Source: an uncultured Thermoguttaceae bacterium (lineage in GTDB: Bacteria > Planctomycetota > Planctomycetia > Pirellulales > Thermoguttaceae). Taken from it: 34,246 nucleotides of DNA. Location of the stretch: the NCBI GenBank assembly GCA_938042245.1, contig CALIRO010000037.1, positions 1 to 34,246 of the forward strand, in the 5' to 3' direction. Shown in pieces: positions 1 through 7,401 of the stretch; positions within the stretch are counted from its first letter, which is position 1; every line of letters begins with the position of its first letter. Under the pieces are notes generated by a model. That model ran no database searches. It was not told where the DNA came from and saw only the letters and a list, made by a program, of their open reading frames with translations. A program made the position numbers and the translations under genes.

Positions 1-314
1 TGGGCAACGCCTTTTATCATAACCCCCTTCGGGAACACTCACAAGTAAGCAGGTGGACCTAGGCCAGGTACTCATCCCCGGTAAAAAGGAGTTTTTCACA
101 CAGCCCGGCCGCCTGATCTTTAGGACCGATTTGACACCTATTCCCGATAAAAGGAGGGTTTGACACTGGAAGGATCAGGCTGGCAGGCGTTTTGCTTATG
201 GGAGGTGGGGTGGAAGAGGGGGTCGGCCTGGTCTTAGTGGCCCTAGAACCGCCCCCTGTTCCGAATGGACTGAGGCGTGGTTTTTGGGATTCGGTTGTCT
301 TTATGCCGGAGCGT
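1..314. other. Left-edge intergenic region, no supported gene
   Basis: All three plus-strand frames stop within the first 60 bases, and I see no convincing start of a neighbouring gene. A short minus-strand reading frame (ATG near position 29) runs off the left edge. It could be the start of the gene after yidC, but only a few codons are visible. Two imperfect copies of a short motif (roughly 72-97 and 138-166) share a CCCG-TAAAA-GGAG-TTT-ACAC pattern. Their role is unknown. Confidence 0.4.
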
Positions 315-2714
315 TTACCTTCGGTCGCCGCTTTTCTTCCTTCGCTTGGAGGCTTGCAGTTCGGTTCCATCGGAGCTCCAGAGTTTTTGGAGCATCTGCC
401 AGAGCCGGGGCTGTTTTTTCGGCGGAACGGGCGCTTCCGGGTCGGGTAATGCTTTGGGTAGGAACTTCCGTTCGGCCATTCCCCAAAGCGTCGAAGCAAT
501 GAAATACAAGCACAAGCCACTGGCCACCTTGTAGAAAAGCAACCCCATAAAGATCAGCATCCAGCTCATCAGTTTCTGCTGCATGGCCGCCTGTTCGTCG
601 GCCGGCGGCGGCATCATCTTCTTCTGCTGCCACAAAAACAAGCCAATCGTCAAAATGGGTAATACGTTCAAATACGGCCCCAGGCCAAAAAAGCCCTGGC
701 CTCGATTGACAAACTCTGGCATCAGCCAGCTCCAGTCTAAAAACATATCCGGCGCCGATAAGTTCGAGCACCACCGAATCTTCTCAGAAAATAGCGGCGC
801 CTGCCGCAGTTCCACATCCACCATCAATGCCCGATACAGAGCGATAAAAATCGGCAATTGCAGCAGCAGGATTAAACAGCCGCTCATCGGATTGTAATTA
901 TGTTTACGAAATAGCTCCTGCTGCGCACGGGTCCGAGCTTGCAAGTCATTTTTGTACTTTTCGTAGATTTTTTTCAGCTCCGGCTGGATCTGTTGCATCT
1001 TCAATGCATTGAGCGTCTGCCTTTTGCTCAACGGAAACATCGCCAGGCGAACCACCACCGTCAATAGCACAATAGCAATCCCGTAATTGCCCACCAGGCG
1101 GTAAAACAGGTGCAGCAATCCGGCCAGTGGTTTGGCTATCCATCCATACCACCCGTAATAGACTAAATCACTCAGCCCATAATGGGCCAACAGGGTCGGC
1201 TGTTTCGGCCCGATAAACACCGTAAACTCCTGGCGCACCGATTGGCCGGGTTTTAATTCATATCCAGCGCCGACCAACCGGAAGCTTACATTGGCCAATT
1301 GTTTATGATCCGGCGCCACCGGACCGACCAACATCGGCCAAGACTGGGCAAACCAATCTTCCTCCGCTTGCTGGTGGGGCAACAGGACGGCCGAAAAATA
1401 CTGGGCATCTACGCCGATATACCGGATCGGCTGCCCCCGCCACGGCAAGGCATCCACCGCATGATCCGCAATCTTCTGACAACTAATCAGTCCTCCTGTC
1501 CCACCAGCAAACCAGACCACCACATCTCGCACCCCAACCGCTCCCCAAGATCGGCTCACTTTGGCCGCATACCACCACCCCTCAATCGGCAACCCATTAG
1601 GCCCGTCCAATTGGTAGGCCACCTGGTGCGCCTGGCTGTCCAAGTTCCGAAGCTCGATGGCCAGTTCCAGATGATACGCCTTGGCCGGGGGGTTTTCCGA
1701 AGCTTCCTCTGGTACCTCGGCCAATCGGTATGTTTTCCACACCTCCAGATTCCACCGGAGCAATCGGCGTCGAAAAACTACCTCGCTACGAGTATGGCGT
1801 ACAATATCCCAGGTGGCATGGCGCAATCGAACCCCAGGCAGTTCCTTATCCAAATCTGCCGGCGGACGCCCTAGCACATCCTCCCGATTTGGGGGACGGG
1901 TGGGCAGTTTTGCATCGTCCACTTGCGCTAAGGTGAGTAAAAAGGAAAGCGGGTCCACCCCTTCAGGGCGTATGACTGCCAACGGTCGAGGGGCCAACGT
2001 AGCTTCCAGATTTAATGGGTTCCCCTCCCGGAGCACCTGAAGCCGGATGGTCTGTCCAGGCCGGGTTCTCGTCAACGCCTCCCGGAGACCTTTGGGCCCC
2101 CTAATTGGGGTATCATTGACCGCCTGAATGATGTCCCCTACTTGCAATCCTGCCCCCTCTGCCGGGGTACCAGGTCCAACTACATCTACCCGGCAGCCCT
2201 TTTCATTTTGGTTTTCCCAAAGCCAAACCCGGCCTAAATACCCGCTCCGATCATAAAACATCCCGGTCGGGTCGGTCAGGTCCTGGTAGCGAGGCGTATT
2301 TAGTTCTACCGAAACCACGGCCGCCCCCCGATTGGTCAGCGTTACCAACATCCGATATGGGCTTGCTGGATCCGCAGAGCCCAAAGTAACCCCTCGTTCT
2401 GGGGGAAATACTTCCTTTTCCTCTACTTTTGGGGGAGGTTTTTTGAGTGTTTCAGCTGGCTTGGGTTCGGATGGAGGCGTTTGTACCTCTTTGGAGGGTT
2501 TTTCTTCCCCACTTTGGTTTGGTTTCTCCTCCTTCTCCCCCCTCTTTTGGGCTAGGTCGGCTTGCCCTGGGTGTGTGTCTCTTGCTGGTACCGGCTCTGG
2601 TTTGGCAGCCGCGGGTTTTTTTTCTCCCGGGGGAAACAATAGCAACATCACATACTGATAGCCCACTAAAATACAAAACGAAAGCACTAAAAACAGGATA
2701 AAACGCCGTTCCAT
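315..2714 (-). CDS. yidC: Membrane protein insertase YidC with an inserted PDZ domain
   Basis: YidC/Oxa1/Alb3-family insertase that helps inner-membrane proteins insert and fold. The chosen ATG gives MERRFILF, the usual YidC-like N-terminus, with GGAAGGG four bases upstream. An ATG at 2777 would add 21 basic residues but has no clear ribosome site. In the 820-residue numbering from 2777 there is an N-terminal membrane helix (25-48), a Pro/Lys/Glu-rich linker (50-125) and a periplasmic domain. The periplasmic domain is interrupted near 185-265 by a PDZ domain (GTPAEGAGLQVGDII). The conserved insertase core follows, with VVRLAMFPLSKRQ carrying the groove arginine, then NPMSGC and several C-terminal helices. 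The PDZ part is unusual; E. coli YidC (about 550 residues) lacks it. Identity is certain from the core. The PDZ role, perhaps binding substrate tails or a partner, is inference. Confidence 0.96.
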   Translation of the reverse strand: MERRFILFLVLSFCILVGYQYVMLLLFPPGEKKPAAAKPEPVPARDTHPGQADLAQKRGEKEEKPNQSGEEKPSKEVQTPPSEPKPAETLKKPPPKVEEKEVFPPERGVTLGSADPASPYRMLVTLTNRGAAVVSVELNTPRYQDLTDPTGMFYDRSGYLGRVWLWENQNEKGCRVDVVGPGTPAEGAGLQVGDIIQAVNDTPIRGPKGLREALTRTRPGQTIRLQVLREGNPLNLEATLAPRPLAVIRPEGVDPLSFLLTLAQVDDAKLPTRPPNREDVLGRPPADLDKELPGVRLRHATWDIVRHTRSEVVFRRRLLRWNLEVWKTYRLAEVPEEASENPPAKAYHLELAIELRNLDSQAHQVAYQLDGPNGLPIEGWWYAAKVSRSWGAVGVRDVVVWFAGGTGGLISCQKIADHAVDALPWRGQPIRYIGVDAQYFSAVLLPHQQAEEDWFAQSWPMLVGPVAPDHKQLANVSFRLVGAGYELKPGQSVRQEFTVFIGPKQPTLLAHYGLSDLVYYGWYGWIAKPLAGLLHLFYRLVGNYGIAIVLLTVVVRLAMFPLSKRQTLNALKMQQIQPELKKIYEKYKNDLQARTRAQQELFRKHNYNPMSGCLILLLQLPIFIALYRALMVDVELRQAPLFSEKIRWCSNLSAPDMFLDWSWLMPEFVNRGQGFFGLGPYLNVLPILTIGLFLWQQKKMMPPPADEQAAMQQKLMSWMLIFMGLLFYKVASGLCLYFIASTLWGMAERKFLPKALPDPEAPVPPKKQPRLWQMLQKLWSSDGTELQASKRRKKSGDRR

Positions 2715-3028
2715 AGGACCCTTCCGTTTCCAAAGGGATTTCCGGGGGGTTTTGCTAATCTGAGTATCCTTAATCATTCTGCCCGAACTGTGAGAATATG
2801 CAATCCCAAAAGGGTATGCTCCCCAAGGAACTTTTGGCGAATCTGCTGCCTGTTTTCTTTGCCGTCCCCAGTGGGAGGCGATTTCCTGGCCACCAGGAGG
2901 AACTTTGGTCAGATTCGGTTCTCGTTTTCTTTACCCCTTTGGGGTTAGAATATTGGGTTTAGCGGCTGAGGAGGATTTCTTCACGCTCTGCAAAACCATT
3001 GTATCTAAAAGTTAGGGAAAAACTTTCT
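2715..3028. other. Divergent intergenic region between yidC and the next gene
   Basis: About 310 bases separate the divergent starts and should hold promoters for both directions. I could not pick convincing -35/-10 pairs. A GAGGAGG at 2968-2974 is too far from either candidate start (TTG 2999, ATG 3029) to act as their ribosome site. Confidence 0.4.
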
Positions 3029-4171
3029 ATGCCATACGATGCTTTGGATGCAAGCCGGATTCGGGTGTTACCGCTTTCGGAGCGGCGGGACCTGCTTCGG
3101 TTGGAGGAGGAGGTGGAAAAGGCGGTCTCAGTCCAGCTGCCCGCTGAGCCAAAGCTGCGGGAGCAGATCCATCGGTTGGCCGGATGGATTCGGCAAGCCA
3201 GGCAGAAAGGGGCGGCTGTTATGCTTACCTATGGCGCCCACGTGATTAAAAATGGCGCTGGCCCGATGCTCAACTGTTTGATCGAAGCGGGTTGGATTAC
3301 CCATCTGGCCACCCAAGGCGCAGGCATCATCCATGATTGGGAGTTTGCCTATCAGGCCGCTTCGGGCGAATCGGTGCGGGAAAACGCTCCGGCAGGCAGA
3401 TTCGGTACCTGGGAGGAAACAGGGCGCTGGCTCAACCTGGCGGTGTTGGTTGGAGCGGCGGAAGGATTGGGTCTGGGCGAAGCCGTCGGCCGATTGATCG
3501 CCGAAGACCGGCTTGGGATTCCTTCGGCCGAAGAGCTTCGGCAGGCGATTCAGGCGGATCCGGCCCATCCGCTAGCCGCCGCAAAAGCAGATCTTTTGTA
3601 CATTATTCAAACTCATCGTCTTCCTACCGGGGAGGTTACTGTCCGGCATCGTTGGAAGGCCTGTTCGGTGCCGGCTGTTGCCTATCAGCATCGGGTACCG
3701 CTGACGGTGCATCCTGGGATCGGCTACGACATCATCACCAACCATCCGCTTTTTCATGGCGGGGCTATGGGCCGGGCTGCTGCCACCGATGTGCGCATCT
3801 TTGCCGCCTCGGTGGATCGGCTCGATGAAGGAGTGTACATTTCCATCGGCTCAGCCATCATGAGCCCCCAGGTCTTTGAAAAGGCCTTCAGCCTGGTCAA
3901 TAACCTTCGGGCAAACCAAGCCCGCCCCCTTCTGCGAACCCACCATTTGGCCATTGTGGATCTGCAAGATGGCGGCGGCTGGGATTGGAGCCAAGGCGAA
4001 CCTCCCCCTACCAACCCCGCTTATTATTTGCGATTTTGTAAAAGTTTTTATCGAATGGGCGGCCAGATTGACTATATCCGCTGCGATAACCGAGTCTTCC
4101 TGGCCGAATTGATGCGCCGCCTGGATATGAACCCTACGGAAGCCCTCCGACGGCTGGAACCAGATTCCTGA
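3029..4171 (+). CDS. Conserved protein of unknown function beside a DHS-family enzyme; possibly the same Rossmann-like superfamily
   Basis: About 380 residues from ATG 3029, which has a weak AGGGA upstream; a TTG at 2999 would add ten residues. No signal peptide or membrane helix is visible. Near residues 65-110 a glycine-rich block reads GAHVIKNGAGP ... LIEAGWITHLATQGAGIIHDWEFA. It resembles the nucleotide-binding blocks of deoxyhypusine-synthase-like and archaeal ornithine-cyclodeaminase-type (LOR/SDH) enzymes. Later blocks include HPGIGYDII and ISIGSAIMSPQVFEKAF. I recognise this as a conserved family without an established function that I can name. It lies 232 bases upstream of a clear deoxyhypusine-synthase homologue on the same strand, so a shared pathway (polyamine or amidine chemistry) is a reasonable inference. 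Coding status is secure; function is not. Confidence 0.85.
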   Translation: MPYDALDASRIRVLPLSERRDLLRLEEEVEKAVSVQLPAEPKLREQIHRLAGWIRQARQKGAAVMLTYGAHVIKNGAGPMLNCLIEAGWITHLATQGAGIIHDWEFAYQAASGESVRENAPAGRFGTWEETGRWLNLAVLVGAAEGLGLGEAVGRLIAEDRLGIPSAEELRQAIQADPAHPLAAAKADLLYIIQTHRLPTGEVTVRHRWKACSVPAVAYQHRVPLTVHPGIGYDIITNHPLFHGGAMGRAAATDVRIFAASVDRLDEGVYISIGSAIMSPQVFEKAFSLVNNLRANQARPLLRTHHLAIVDLQDGGGWDWSQGEPPPTNPAYYLRFCKSFYRMGGQIDYIRCDNRVFLAELMRRLDMNPTEALRRLEPDS

Positions 4172-4207
4172 ACCCCTAGCGCCAATGCCTGCCTGTTCTG
4201 CCTTTGT

Positions 4208-4230
4208 GGCGCCGTCTGTTAGACGGCGCC
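4208..4230. terminator. Perfect 10-bp hairpin after the 3.0-4.2 kb gene
   Basis: GGCGCCGTCT, a GTT loop, then AGACGGCGCC form a perfect stem 36 bases after the stop. No T-tract follows, so a classical rho-independent terminator is doubtful. It could instead be a 3'-end stabiliser, or a copy of a dispersed palindrome: the core GTCTGTTAGAC recurs at 24085-24095. Confidence 0.4.
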
Positions 4231-4403
4231 GTCTCAGTCTGGATAGACTAAGCTACCAGCCATCCGCCCATACACGCCTCTCCCACTTGAACAATAGGAG
4301 AACAGGCGGTATGTTGATTCCGTAAAAAGTGGTCAAGGGAGTTAGCTGTTGTTAGCTTTCTGGTAAACGCACCCTGGGCGCATTTTCCGGAGGGGTTTTT
4401 CCG

Positions 4404-5474
4404 ATGAAAGCCGAGGAAAAGAAGCGGTTTCTGAGCCAACCGGTAGAACATATTGACATTACCCAGTTTGATGCTCGGCCTTTGGTCGAAGCGATGGGCC
4501 GCATGGCTTACTCGGCCCGAGATCTAGCCCGGGCTGCCGAGATTTACAACCGGATGTTGGCCGATCCGGACTGCGGCATTATTTTGTGTCTGGCCGGTTC
4601 GCTCATTAGCGCGGGGCTGAAAAAAGTTTTTGTGGAAATGATCCGGTCCAATATGGTGGATGTGGTGGTGGCCACCGGAGCCAATCTGGTGGATCAGGAT
4701 TTTTTCGAGGCCCTTGGCTTTCGCCACTATCAGGCCGAACGGATCCTCAAAACAGGCGTCTATGACGATCAGCTTCGGGAGCTTCATATCGACCGGATTT
4801 ACGACACGCTGATCGACGAGGATCAACTTCGGATTTGCGACGAGACGGTTCGGCACATTGCCGACTCTTTGCCGCCAAGGCCGTATTCTTCCCGGGAGTT
4901 TTTGGTTGTGATGGGGCAGTATTTGGCTGAGGGCCGGGCCCAATGCGAACATAGCATTGTCCTGGAGGCGTATCGGCAGGGGGTACCGTTATTTTGCCCG
5001 GCCTTTAGCGATTGCTCGGCAGGCTTTGGGTTAGTGATGCATCGGGCGGCCCGACGAGGCGAACCGACCGTGGCCATCGACTCGGCCAAAGATTTCGATG
5101 AACTTACCCAGATCAAAATCCTCTGCAAGCAGACCGGGCTGTTTATGATTGGCGGCGGCGTACCGAAAAACTTCGCCCAGGATGTGGTCGTTGCCGCCGA
5201 TGTGCTCGGAGTGCCCGCCCCCATGCATAAATACGCTATCCAAATTACTGTGGCCGATGTCCGCGACGGCGGCTTGTCTGGCAGCACCCTGGTGGAAGCC
5301 AGCAGTTGGGGCAAAGTCGATAGCAGCTTTGAGCAGATGGTCTATGCCGAGGCCACCTTGGCTGTGCCCCTGCTCGTCTCCTGCGCCTGGCACCAAGGCT
5401 ATTGGAAAGCCCGAACCCGTCGCAATTTTAATGCCGTGCTCGACCAATTGGCCCCGGTGGAACAATCTCCATAA
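4404..5474 (+). CDS. Deoxyhypusine synthase family protein
   Basis: Family of NAD-dependent enzymes that move the aminobutyl group of spermidine onto a lysine (eukaryotes and archaea) or an amine acceptor (bacterial homospermidine-synthase-type members). The 356-residue protein starts at ATG 4404 after GGAGGGG at the right distance. Visible family blocks are AGSLISAGLKK (64-74), VDVVVATGANLVDQD (about 85-99), GGGVPKN (250-256) and SSWGKVDSS. In the last of these, Lys304 aligns with the catalytic lysine of human DHS, and YAEATLAVPLLV follows. The active-site lysine is therefore present. Bacteria lack eIF5A, so the acceptor is probably a small amine or an unknown protein; this is inference. It follows the unknown gene on the same strand and is the better-defined half of the pair. 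Confidence 0.9.
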   Translation: MKAEEKKRFLSQPVEHIDITQFDARPLVEAMGRMAYSARDLARAAEIYNRMLADPDCGIILCLAGSLISAGLKKVFVEMIRSNMVDVVVATGANLVDQDFFEALGFRHYQAERILKTGVYDDQLRELHIDRIYDTLIDEDQLRICDETVRHIADSLPPRPYSSREFLVVMGQYLAEGRAQCEHSIVLEAYRQGVPLFCPAFSDCSAGFGLVMHRAARRGEPTVAIDSAKDFDELTQIKILCKQTGLFMIGGGVPKNFAQDVVVAADVLGVPAPMHKYAIQITVADVRDGGLSGSTLVEASSWGKVDSSFEQMVYAEATLAVPLLVSCAWHQGYWKARTRRNFNAVLDQLAPVEQSP

Positions 5475-5753
5475 CCTCCAGTCCGGTTTGCCTGGGAGTG
5501 GCAGCGGCTTTGCCCTTCTTATAGGAGGGCAAGCCGGGGGGCGTCTTTACCGCTCGCAAAGATTCGCGCAAAGGCAGAATTGTTTAAAGTTAGCAGAAGA
5601 GCACATTTAATTTATAGTTGATGGCTTTCATGGATCGCTTTTTATTTTTCTAATTTGCATAAATTACCTATATTGTCTTCCAATTGGGGGAGCTTACTCC
5701 TATTTTGCGGTTATATAGCCCCTCTTCTTGGGGTAATTGTTCGGGTAGATGGA
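5475..5753. other. Intergenic region upstream of the rpsU promoter
   Basis: No gene is supported. It begins with the terminator-like hairpin at 5505-5535, then becomes clearly AT-rich from about 5605 to 5720 before the proposed rpsU promoter. Confidence 0.45.
5505..5535 (+). terminator. Terminator-like hairpin after the DHS-family gene
   Basis: CGGCTTTGCCCTT pairs with AGGGCAAGCCG across a short CTTATA-type loop, with one bulge. It lies 30 bases after the stop. The run that follows is G-rich rather than T-rich, so efficiency as an intrinsic terminator is uncertain. Confidence 0.45.
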
Positions 5754-5783
5754 TAGACAAAATTGGTTTGACCGATCTAAAAT
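5754..5783 (+). promoter_or_regulatory. Candidate sigma70-type promoter of rpsU
   Basis: TAGACA (5754-5759) and TAAAAT (5778-5783) are separated by 18 bases, in an AT-rich stretch about 85 bases before the rpsU start. Both boxes are close to consensus. No transcript data support it. Confidence 0.4.
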
Positions 5784-5806
5784 GTTAGTTTTGGAGGGCT
5801 GTTGGA

Positions 5807-5827
5807 TCAGGCAAGCGGTTTGCCTGA
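5807..5827 (+). promoter_or_regulatory. rpsU leader hairpin
   Basis: TCAGGCAA and TTGCCTGA form a perfect 8-bp stem with the five-base loop GCGGT, in the probable 5' leader of rpsU, 40 bases before the start codon. It could be a translational or stability element. Ribosomal-protein leaders often carry autoregulatory structures, but S21 control through this hairpin is inference. Confidence 0.45.
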
Positions 5828-5867
5828 GCCTTCAAAGATGGTGCCTGTTTGGATGAAGGAGGTCTGA

Positions 5868-6062
5868 GTGGTAAAACTGATTTTGCGTCAAAATGAATCG
5901 ATTCAAGAGGCGGTCCGTCGGTTCCGGAAGCTAGTCGAACGGAGTGGGATCAAACGGGAAATGCGCCGGCGGGAGTATTATGAAAAACCTAGTGTGATTA
6001 AACGTCGCGCCCGTCTCCGCGCCGAACGCCGGGCCCGCCAAAATCGCATTCCGCTCGCCTAG
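5868..6062 (+). CDS. rpsU: Small ribosomal subunit protein bS21
   Basis: Small basic protein of the 30S platform, near the Shine-Dalgarno duplex. The 64-residue product starts with GTG at 5868, preceded by AAGGAGG at 5856-5862. The sequence [27 protein letters not shown] matches the S21 N-terminal helix region. The basic [10 protein letters not shown] and the Arg-rich tail complete the usual length. It is a single gene with its own leader and stem-loops downstream, followed by a tRNA gene on the same strand. Confidence 0.95.
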   Translation: MVKLILRQNESIQEAVRRFRKLVERSGIKREMRRREYYEKPSVIKRRARLRAERRARQNRIPLA

Positions 6063-6094
6063 AGGTTTTGGGAACCTGCTCGGACTGCCTCTGG

Positions 6095-6117
6095 GTACTG
6101 CCCTGCCAGGGCGGTAC
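6095..6117 (+). terminator. Possible rpsU terminator hairpin
   Basis: GTACTGCCCT, loop GCC, AGGGCGGTAC gives a 10-bp stem with one G-U pair, 33 bases after the rpsU stop. No T-tract follows directly, so it may act with another factor or only protect the 3' end. Confidence 0.4.
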
Positions 6118-6205
6118 GGTGCCAAAGGGTCGGCAATTTTAACTGGCTTAACTCGGCCATATCGGCAATAGGACCTGGTCCATTCTTTTTGGGCGGACGC
6201 CTTTG

Positions 6206-6307
6206 TTCCCTTTGAGAAAGACGCTTATTTTCCCCAGCTGTCCCCCACAGGGATTGGTGTCGTGTGGGGGGTTTATTCCCTTTGAGAAGGACGCTTATTT
6301 TCCCCAG
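6206..6307 (+). repeat. 32-bp direct repeat pair, 70-bp period
   Basis: A 32-base sequence (TTCCCTTTGAGAA-A/G-GACG followed by CTTATTTTCCCCAG) occurs at 6206-6237 and again at 6276-6307 with a single difference. Copy two ends 10 bases before the tRNA gene. The segment between the copies holds the 6242-6270 hairpin, so this looks like a duplicated block. Confidence 0.85.
6242..6270 (+). terminator. C/G-rich hairpin followed by a short T-rich stretch
   Basis: CCCCCACA (6242-6249) pairs with TGTGGGGG (6263-6270) and is followed by GTTTATT. It lies between the two 32-base repeats and before the tRNA gene. Termination of transcripts coming from rpsU is plausible. Confidence 0.4.
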
Positions 6308-6317
6308 AGAGTTTGTT

Positions 6318-6390
6318 GCGCCTGTAGCTCAGGGGATAGAGCATCGGTTTCCTAAACCGGGGGTCGCAGGTTCGAATCCTGCCAGGCGTA
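6318..6390 (+). tRNA. tRNA-Arg (anticodon CCU)
   Basis: A 73-base cloverleaf. Acceptor GCGCCTG pairs with CAGGCGT (G-U at the end pair), with discriminator A and no encoded CCA. The D arm is GCTCAGGGGATAGAGC. Anticodon stem TCGGT/ACCGG closes the loop TTCCTAA, giving anticodon CCU, which reads AGG. The T arm is GCAGG-TTCGAAT-CCTGC. tRNA-Arg genes are frequent integration targets, and the sequence downstream is a disorganised repeat region. Confidence 0.95.
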
Positions 6391-7114
6391 CCTTTCCAAC
6401 CAGGCCGCAAACCCCGCTACCCGGGATTTAAAATCCTACCGAGCCGCGACCGCCCGGGAGCGGCCCATCTCGGCCACGATGTAAGGCACATTCCGGCAGT
6501 CACTTACGACCATCCAACTCTCTCGGCCTGTCTCTGGAATTATCCTCGCGCGAGTCTCTCGCTACCGGGGTGCGAAGCGTCCGGCGGCCTTGCCTCGAAA
6601 ACTCTCCGTGTCTCTGGCTGCGGCCAACCGGGGATTTAGAATCTCTCGTGCGCGGCGCGGGGGATGCAGAACCCGACTGCCGGGTACTTCGAACTGTCAA
6701 CCGGGGGTTTATGTTCCCGAGACCTCGCGCGAGTCTCCGCCGTTGGTCGGCTCGGACTGGCAACTCCGCTCCCCCCGAGACCTCGCGCGCCTGTCTCTGC
6801 CGAGGCGTGCCCGTAGTAGGAAACCCGTCAAATCCGCGTCTCTAGGATGTCCATCGAGATCGCACGGCGCGACTGTCTTTGCCGATGCGTGCCCTAGTAG
6901 AAAATCCTTCAACTCTCGACACTTGCGACACAAACGGCATATATAAACGGCAGGTGATCTCTGCCTGGAGCCTGTCGCAATGCCGGATCGATTGCCACGG
7001 ACGCCGAAGGAGCGGCTTAACGGCCCAGCAGAGCGAGCGGCTCCGAGAGGTGGCAAGAAAGATGAAACAGCAAGAAAGCGGTAACCATGAGCAAAACAAA
7101 AGCACGCCGACACA
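6391..7114. repeat. Degenerate GC-rich repeat block next to the tRNA gene
   Basis: No convincing gene is visible. Several motifs recur imperfectly. CCTCGCGCGAGTCTC is exact at 6544-6558 and 6723-6737, with a partial copy at 6781. CTGTCTCTG-like strings occur near 6528, 6608, 6791 and 6873. Two neighbouring units (about 6775-6835 and 6855-6915) are clearly related, with GCGTGCCC-TAGTAG-AAA-CC-TCAA in both and a period of about 82 bases. CCGGG-ATTTA-like strings recur at about 6420, 6627 and 6700. It reads as decayed tandem units. The last 150 bases hold short overlapping ORFs. Confidence 0.5.
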
Positions 7115-7288
7115 ATGACCATGCACCGTACGATCAGCAACCGCCGCGTACCGTGGCTGCCCGATCGGCAAATCGACCAGGAGGCCGAGGTCCTTCTGGC
7201 TCACGCCGCCCGCCGCATCCGCCAAGCCAAAGCAGCCATCACCCCCGGTAATGTGCTCTTCATGCGCAAAACGCCTCCATCCGAGTAA
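7115..7288 (+). CDS. Small protein of 57 residues, unknown; possible remnant of an ImmA/IrrE-type gene
   Basis: ATG 7115 overlaps by ATGA the stop of an upstream short frame whose last residues read LTAQQSERLREVARKMKQQ. The 57-residue product contains VPWLPDRQIDQEAEVLLAHA. This resembles the start of ImmA/IrrE-type metallopeptidases found beside HTH regulators in mobile elements, but no HExxH motif is present. It may be a truncated remnant left beside the tRNA, or a genuine small protein. The amino-acid pattern looks coding, but the family link is weak. Confidence 0.35.
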   Translation: MTMHRTISNRRVPWLPDRQIDQEAEVLLAHAARRIRQAKAAITPGNVLFMRKTPPSE

Positions 7289-7401
7289 CCAGTAGGCTCA
7301 GCCGACGGCGAAAGTACGCAGCAGTTGAACAGTTGGCGGAAGCGTTCTGTCGGAGGCAAAATCCTATTCTAAGTCCATATCGAGACGGAATCCCTTATCG
7401 A

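Noticed and set aside
59..774. Open frames overlapping the 3' part of yidC on both strands
   Set aside because: They lie inside or across the certain yidC frame, are Pro/Arg/Ser-rich without domain patterns, and have no ribosome sites.
2999..3028. TTG start for the unknown gene before the DHS homologue
   Set aside because: The nearest GAGGAGG is about 24 bases away, and ATG 3029 gives a more natural N-terminus; the choice is not certain.
6318..6390. tRNA with an attachment-site duplication
   Set aside because: I looked for a second copy of the tRNA 3' end in the window and did not find one, so no att site is reported.
6528..6915. CRISPR array beside the tRNA
   Set aside because: Repeats are degenerate, spacing is irregular (about 79-181 bases), units are long, and no cas genes are present.
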